Assembly: GCA_013399855.1 (NCBI GenBank)
Contig: VXAY01007404.1
Location: 316,931-380,930 of the forward strand
Direction: 5' to 3'
DNA from: Oxyruncus cristatus
Lineage: Eukaryota; Chordata; Aves; Passeriformes; Cotingidae
DNA length: 64,000 nucleotides
Part shown: piece after piece, positions 61,850-64,000 of the stretch
Position numbering within the stretch: the first letter of the stretch is position 1
Layout of the letters: each line of letters starts with the position of its first letter
Position numbers and translations under genes: made by a program
The notes under the pieces: model-generated
The model's input: only the letters and a program-made list of their open reading frames with translations
What the model was told of the DNA's origin: nothing
Database searches by the model: none

Positions 61850-63265
61850 TAGTATAAACATGGATAATGGACTTCGGATTAATCAAATATGTCTTCCCTG
61901 TAAAATAAGACATCTCCTCAATAATAGGAGTACCAGCTATAGGACACCCTCCACGAGTCTTATTGCCATGAAGTAATCTAACACATTGCAAGAAATTCAG
62001 ATTTAGAATGTTTTCAGTATAATAATTGAATTCCCCCTTCTGTGTGTCTGAGACTCACAGCATAGTTAACAATATTCAAGGAGGACAAAACCCCAACCAG
62101 ATGTTTTTCATCTGAAAACAAAATTGTACATCATTTTTTATAATCTACTAGGCAAATAAGTGAGGTAAAAGACTCATTGTCTTTTACATAATTGTCCACA
62201 AAGCAAATTCAGTTGGTGAAACAAATTCAGTTGGTGGTTACACAATGTTATGAAATTCTCTTGCTTCAGGTATTTTATTGATGGACATGTTTCTTACTAG
62301 CTACTTGACTTCAAAATCATTAGAGAACATTACTTTCATTCTAATCACAGTTTATCATTCATCTTTTACATTGTATGAAGGAAATTTTCTTCCAAATGCT
62401 ATAAGAAATTCTCTCTGGAAACTATGCGAAAAAGGAATATCTAAGAATGCACTATTTTTTTTTTTAAAATGTAATGATTACAGAAAAATGGAAAAGTGAA
62501 AGGAACCACTGATCTATAGTATTCTTTTCTTGAGACAGATAATCAGCAGCAGCTTTCCCTTTGTCCCATATATCTGTGTTCTCTATTGTTACCTACTGTA
62601 GTGAAGTTCAAGTACTCCTGTAAATCCCCTCTAAATTTTGTCTGTTTATACCTTCAGGTTATAAAGTGATTGGCTGAGTGCCTGAACGGTGATGCCAAAC
62701 TTAAAATATCTTCTAGGACTGTTAACTGTAACACACTTGCTTTCACTGCTGGAGGAATGCTTAAATGTTGCCAAAAGGCACTATTTTTTTGACTTTTTCA
62801 GAGGAACACCACAGGTCTTACATTTTTGCAAACCTATGCTATAAAGAAGACTAAAAAACAATTAAGTATCTGGAGTCTAACCATTCCTTATTCTGATGAA
62901 CAACTAAAAAGGAAAAAGAAGTATTTCTACAAATTGCCACAGCTTCAGTCACATGAAAAAGAATAAACTATGAAAAAAAGTGAACCACATTCACTAATTA
63001 TTTTACCCTATATGCTTCAAATCTAAACCACTTCACTCTATAAAATATTAGTTGTTAATGTGCAACAGACTTTTTAAAAGTAAAGATTGCCCCTGAATGG
63101 ATGTAATCATTGAAAGTCAAAATTGTGTCCAACCATTTTGTTGAAATATCTCGCTTACACCAAGTGGAAATGAAACTGTTCTTGTCCTATAGTATTGTCA
63201 GTAGATCAAATGCCACTTAAACTACCCCAAAAAGAGCTCAAGATTTCAGTGAGAATTTAATTCCC
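61850..63265. other. AT-rich noncoding sequence
   Basis: No gene recognised. A 15-base direct repeat (CAAATTCAGTTGGTG) occurs twice near 62205-62238. Confidence 0.6.
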
Positions 63266-63270
63266 TTTTT

Positions 63271-63338
63271 CTTACCCAAAGATTAGCTTCTGCTGCTTAA
63301 GTTCCTTACCCAAAGATTAGCTTCTGCTGCTTAAGTGC
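63271..63338. repeat. Near-perfect 34-bp tandem duplication
   Basis: The unit starting CTTACCCAAAGATTAGCTTC occurs at 63271-63304 and 63305-63338, differing only at the second-to-last base. Confidence 0.95.
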
Positions 63339-63339
63339 C

Positions 63340-64000
63340 TTTTCATCTCTTTTTTTTTTTCTATCACCATTCTCTTGCTTTGTTTTTTTCCCCCTCAGTT
63401 TCTTTTGAACTGAGAAGCTGTGACCTCTGAAAAGAGAGCTGCTCTTTCAAAATATGCTAATAATACATAATTGAAGAAAGTTTCCAGTAATAAAGCAGTG
63501 CTGAAAATGTTATTGATAGTGTTAAACAATTCAAGGTCAACTTCAAAATTATTCACATCATTCTTGGATGCAATTTTCTTTAAAGTGTAAAAAAATCTTT
63601 AAAGTAAATGAAAAAATCATACAGAAGAACGATACTTATTTGGAAATGGTACTCTGAGGACCATATTTTTTTACAAAACCTTATCTGGCAGAAAATTATT
63701 GTAAGATCTCATGACTTTGCAATCAGTTGTAGCCATAGTTGAAAATATGACAAGTGAAAAAAAAAAAAATAAAATTCTGCCACTACTCTTCCTGTTTTAT
63801 CTTCCTATAGTCTTATTTTCCCTCATTTCTTTCTTCTGTCGTTCTCTTGAACCCCTTGGACAATAATTCTTCTCTTGTCCCACACTAATGCATCTCTGAA
63901 TTCCCTATCAGCAGATAGCTTTTCTCCCTACCTGATTTAGCCATTCTGCTTCTCTTTCAGATAACACAGTTCACTTTACACCTACCTGTTATTCACCAAG
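63340..64000. other. AT-rich noncoding sequence to window end
   Basis: T-rich and pyrimidine-rich tracts (63348-63410, 63783-63850) but no gene recognised. Confidence 0.6.

Overview
This is a vertebrate nuclear, AT-rich, gene-poor window that almost certainly comes from a bird. The diagnostic evidence is the interspersed repeats. Two antisense CR1 retrotransposons (26493-26780 and 58407-60020) carry the typical avian CR1 3' tail, and the longer one has recognisable reverse-transcriptase peptides on the minus strand. There are also four endogenous-retrovirus LTR pieces of avian types: 15658-16266 (-), 45376-45803 (-), 54190-54740 (+) and, less surely, 61496-61843 (+). The ERVL-like LTR type makes a neoavian (passerine-like) bird plausible, but the species cannot be named. 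Nothing bacterial is present: no operons, CRISPR, tRNA or rRNA.

No complete protein-coding gene can be recognised. The longest open frames (169, 136, 119, 118, 116 and 115 codons) are about what stop-codon statistics allow in sequence this AT-rich, or lie inside LTR or CR1 sequence. The window is best read as intergenic desert or very large intron. I list a small set of exon candidates in which a pyrimidine-tract acceptor, a donor or stop, and an open frame coincide. On the plus strand these are 205-289, 10531-10638, 18573-18657, 33272-33403 and 46763-46875. On the minus strand they are 51161-51211, 42524-42646 and 28741-28770. The plus-strand candidates at 10531, 18573 and 33272 have mutually compatible reading phases. 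None matches a protein I can name, and chance pairs of splice-like signals are common, so all carry low confidence.

Layout: 1-6400, possible 3' end of a gene (205-289) followed by unique AT-rich sequence; 6402-6550, a large TCTG/TCTA microsatellite; 6922-7700, an odd pair of protein-like but decayed frames; 8570-9830, a richer-complexity stretch with regulatory-looking motifs; 15658-16604, an LTR followed closely by a CTCF-like site; 21820-22080, an ancient LINE tail; 31992-32220, an assembly gap; 33272-33403, the best plus-strand exon candidate; 45376-46875, an alpharetrovirus-like LTR and an exon candidate; 50640-51260, a conserved-looking stretch with the best minus-strand exon candidate; 51975-52335, an unexplained GC-rich island; 54190-54740, 58407-60020 and 61496-61843, retroelements. 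Several perfect short tandem duplications (28315, 38445, 63271) and simple repeats are scattered throughout.
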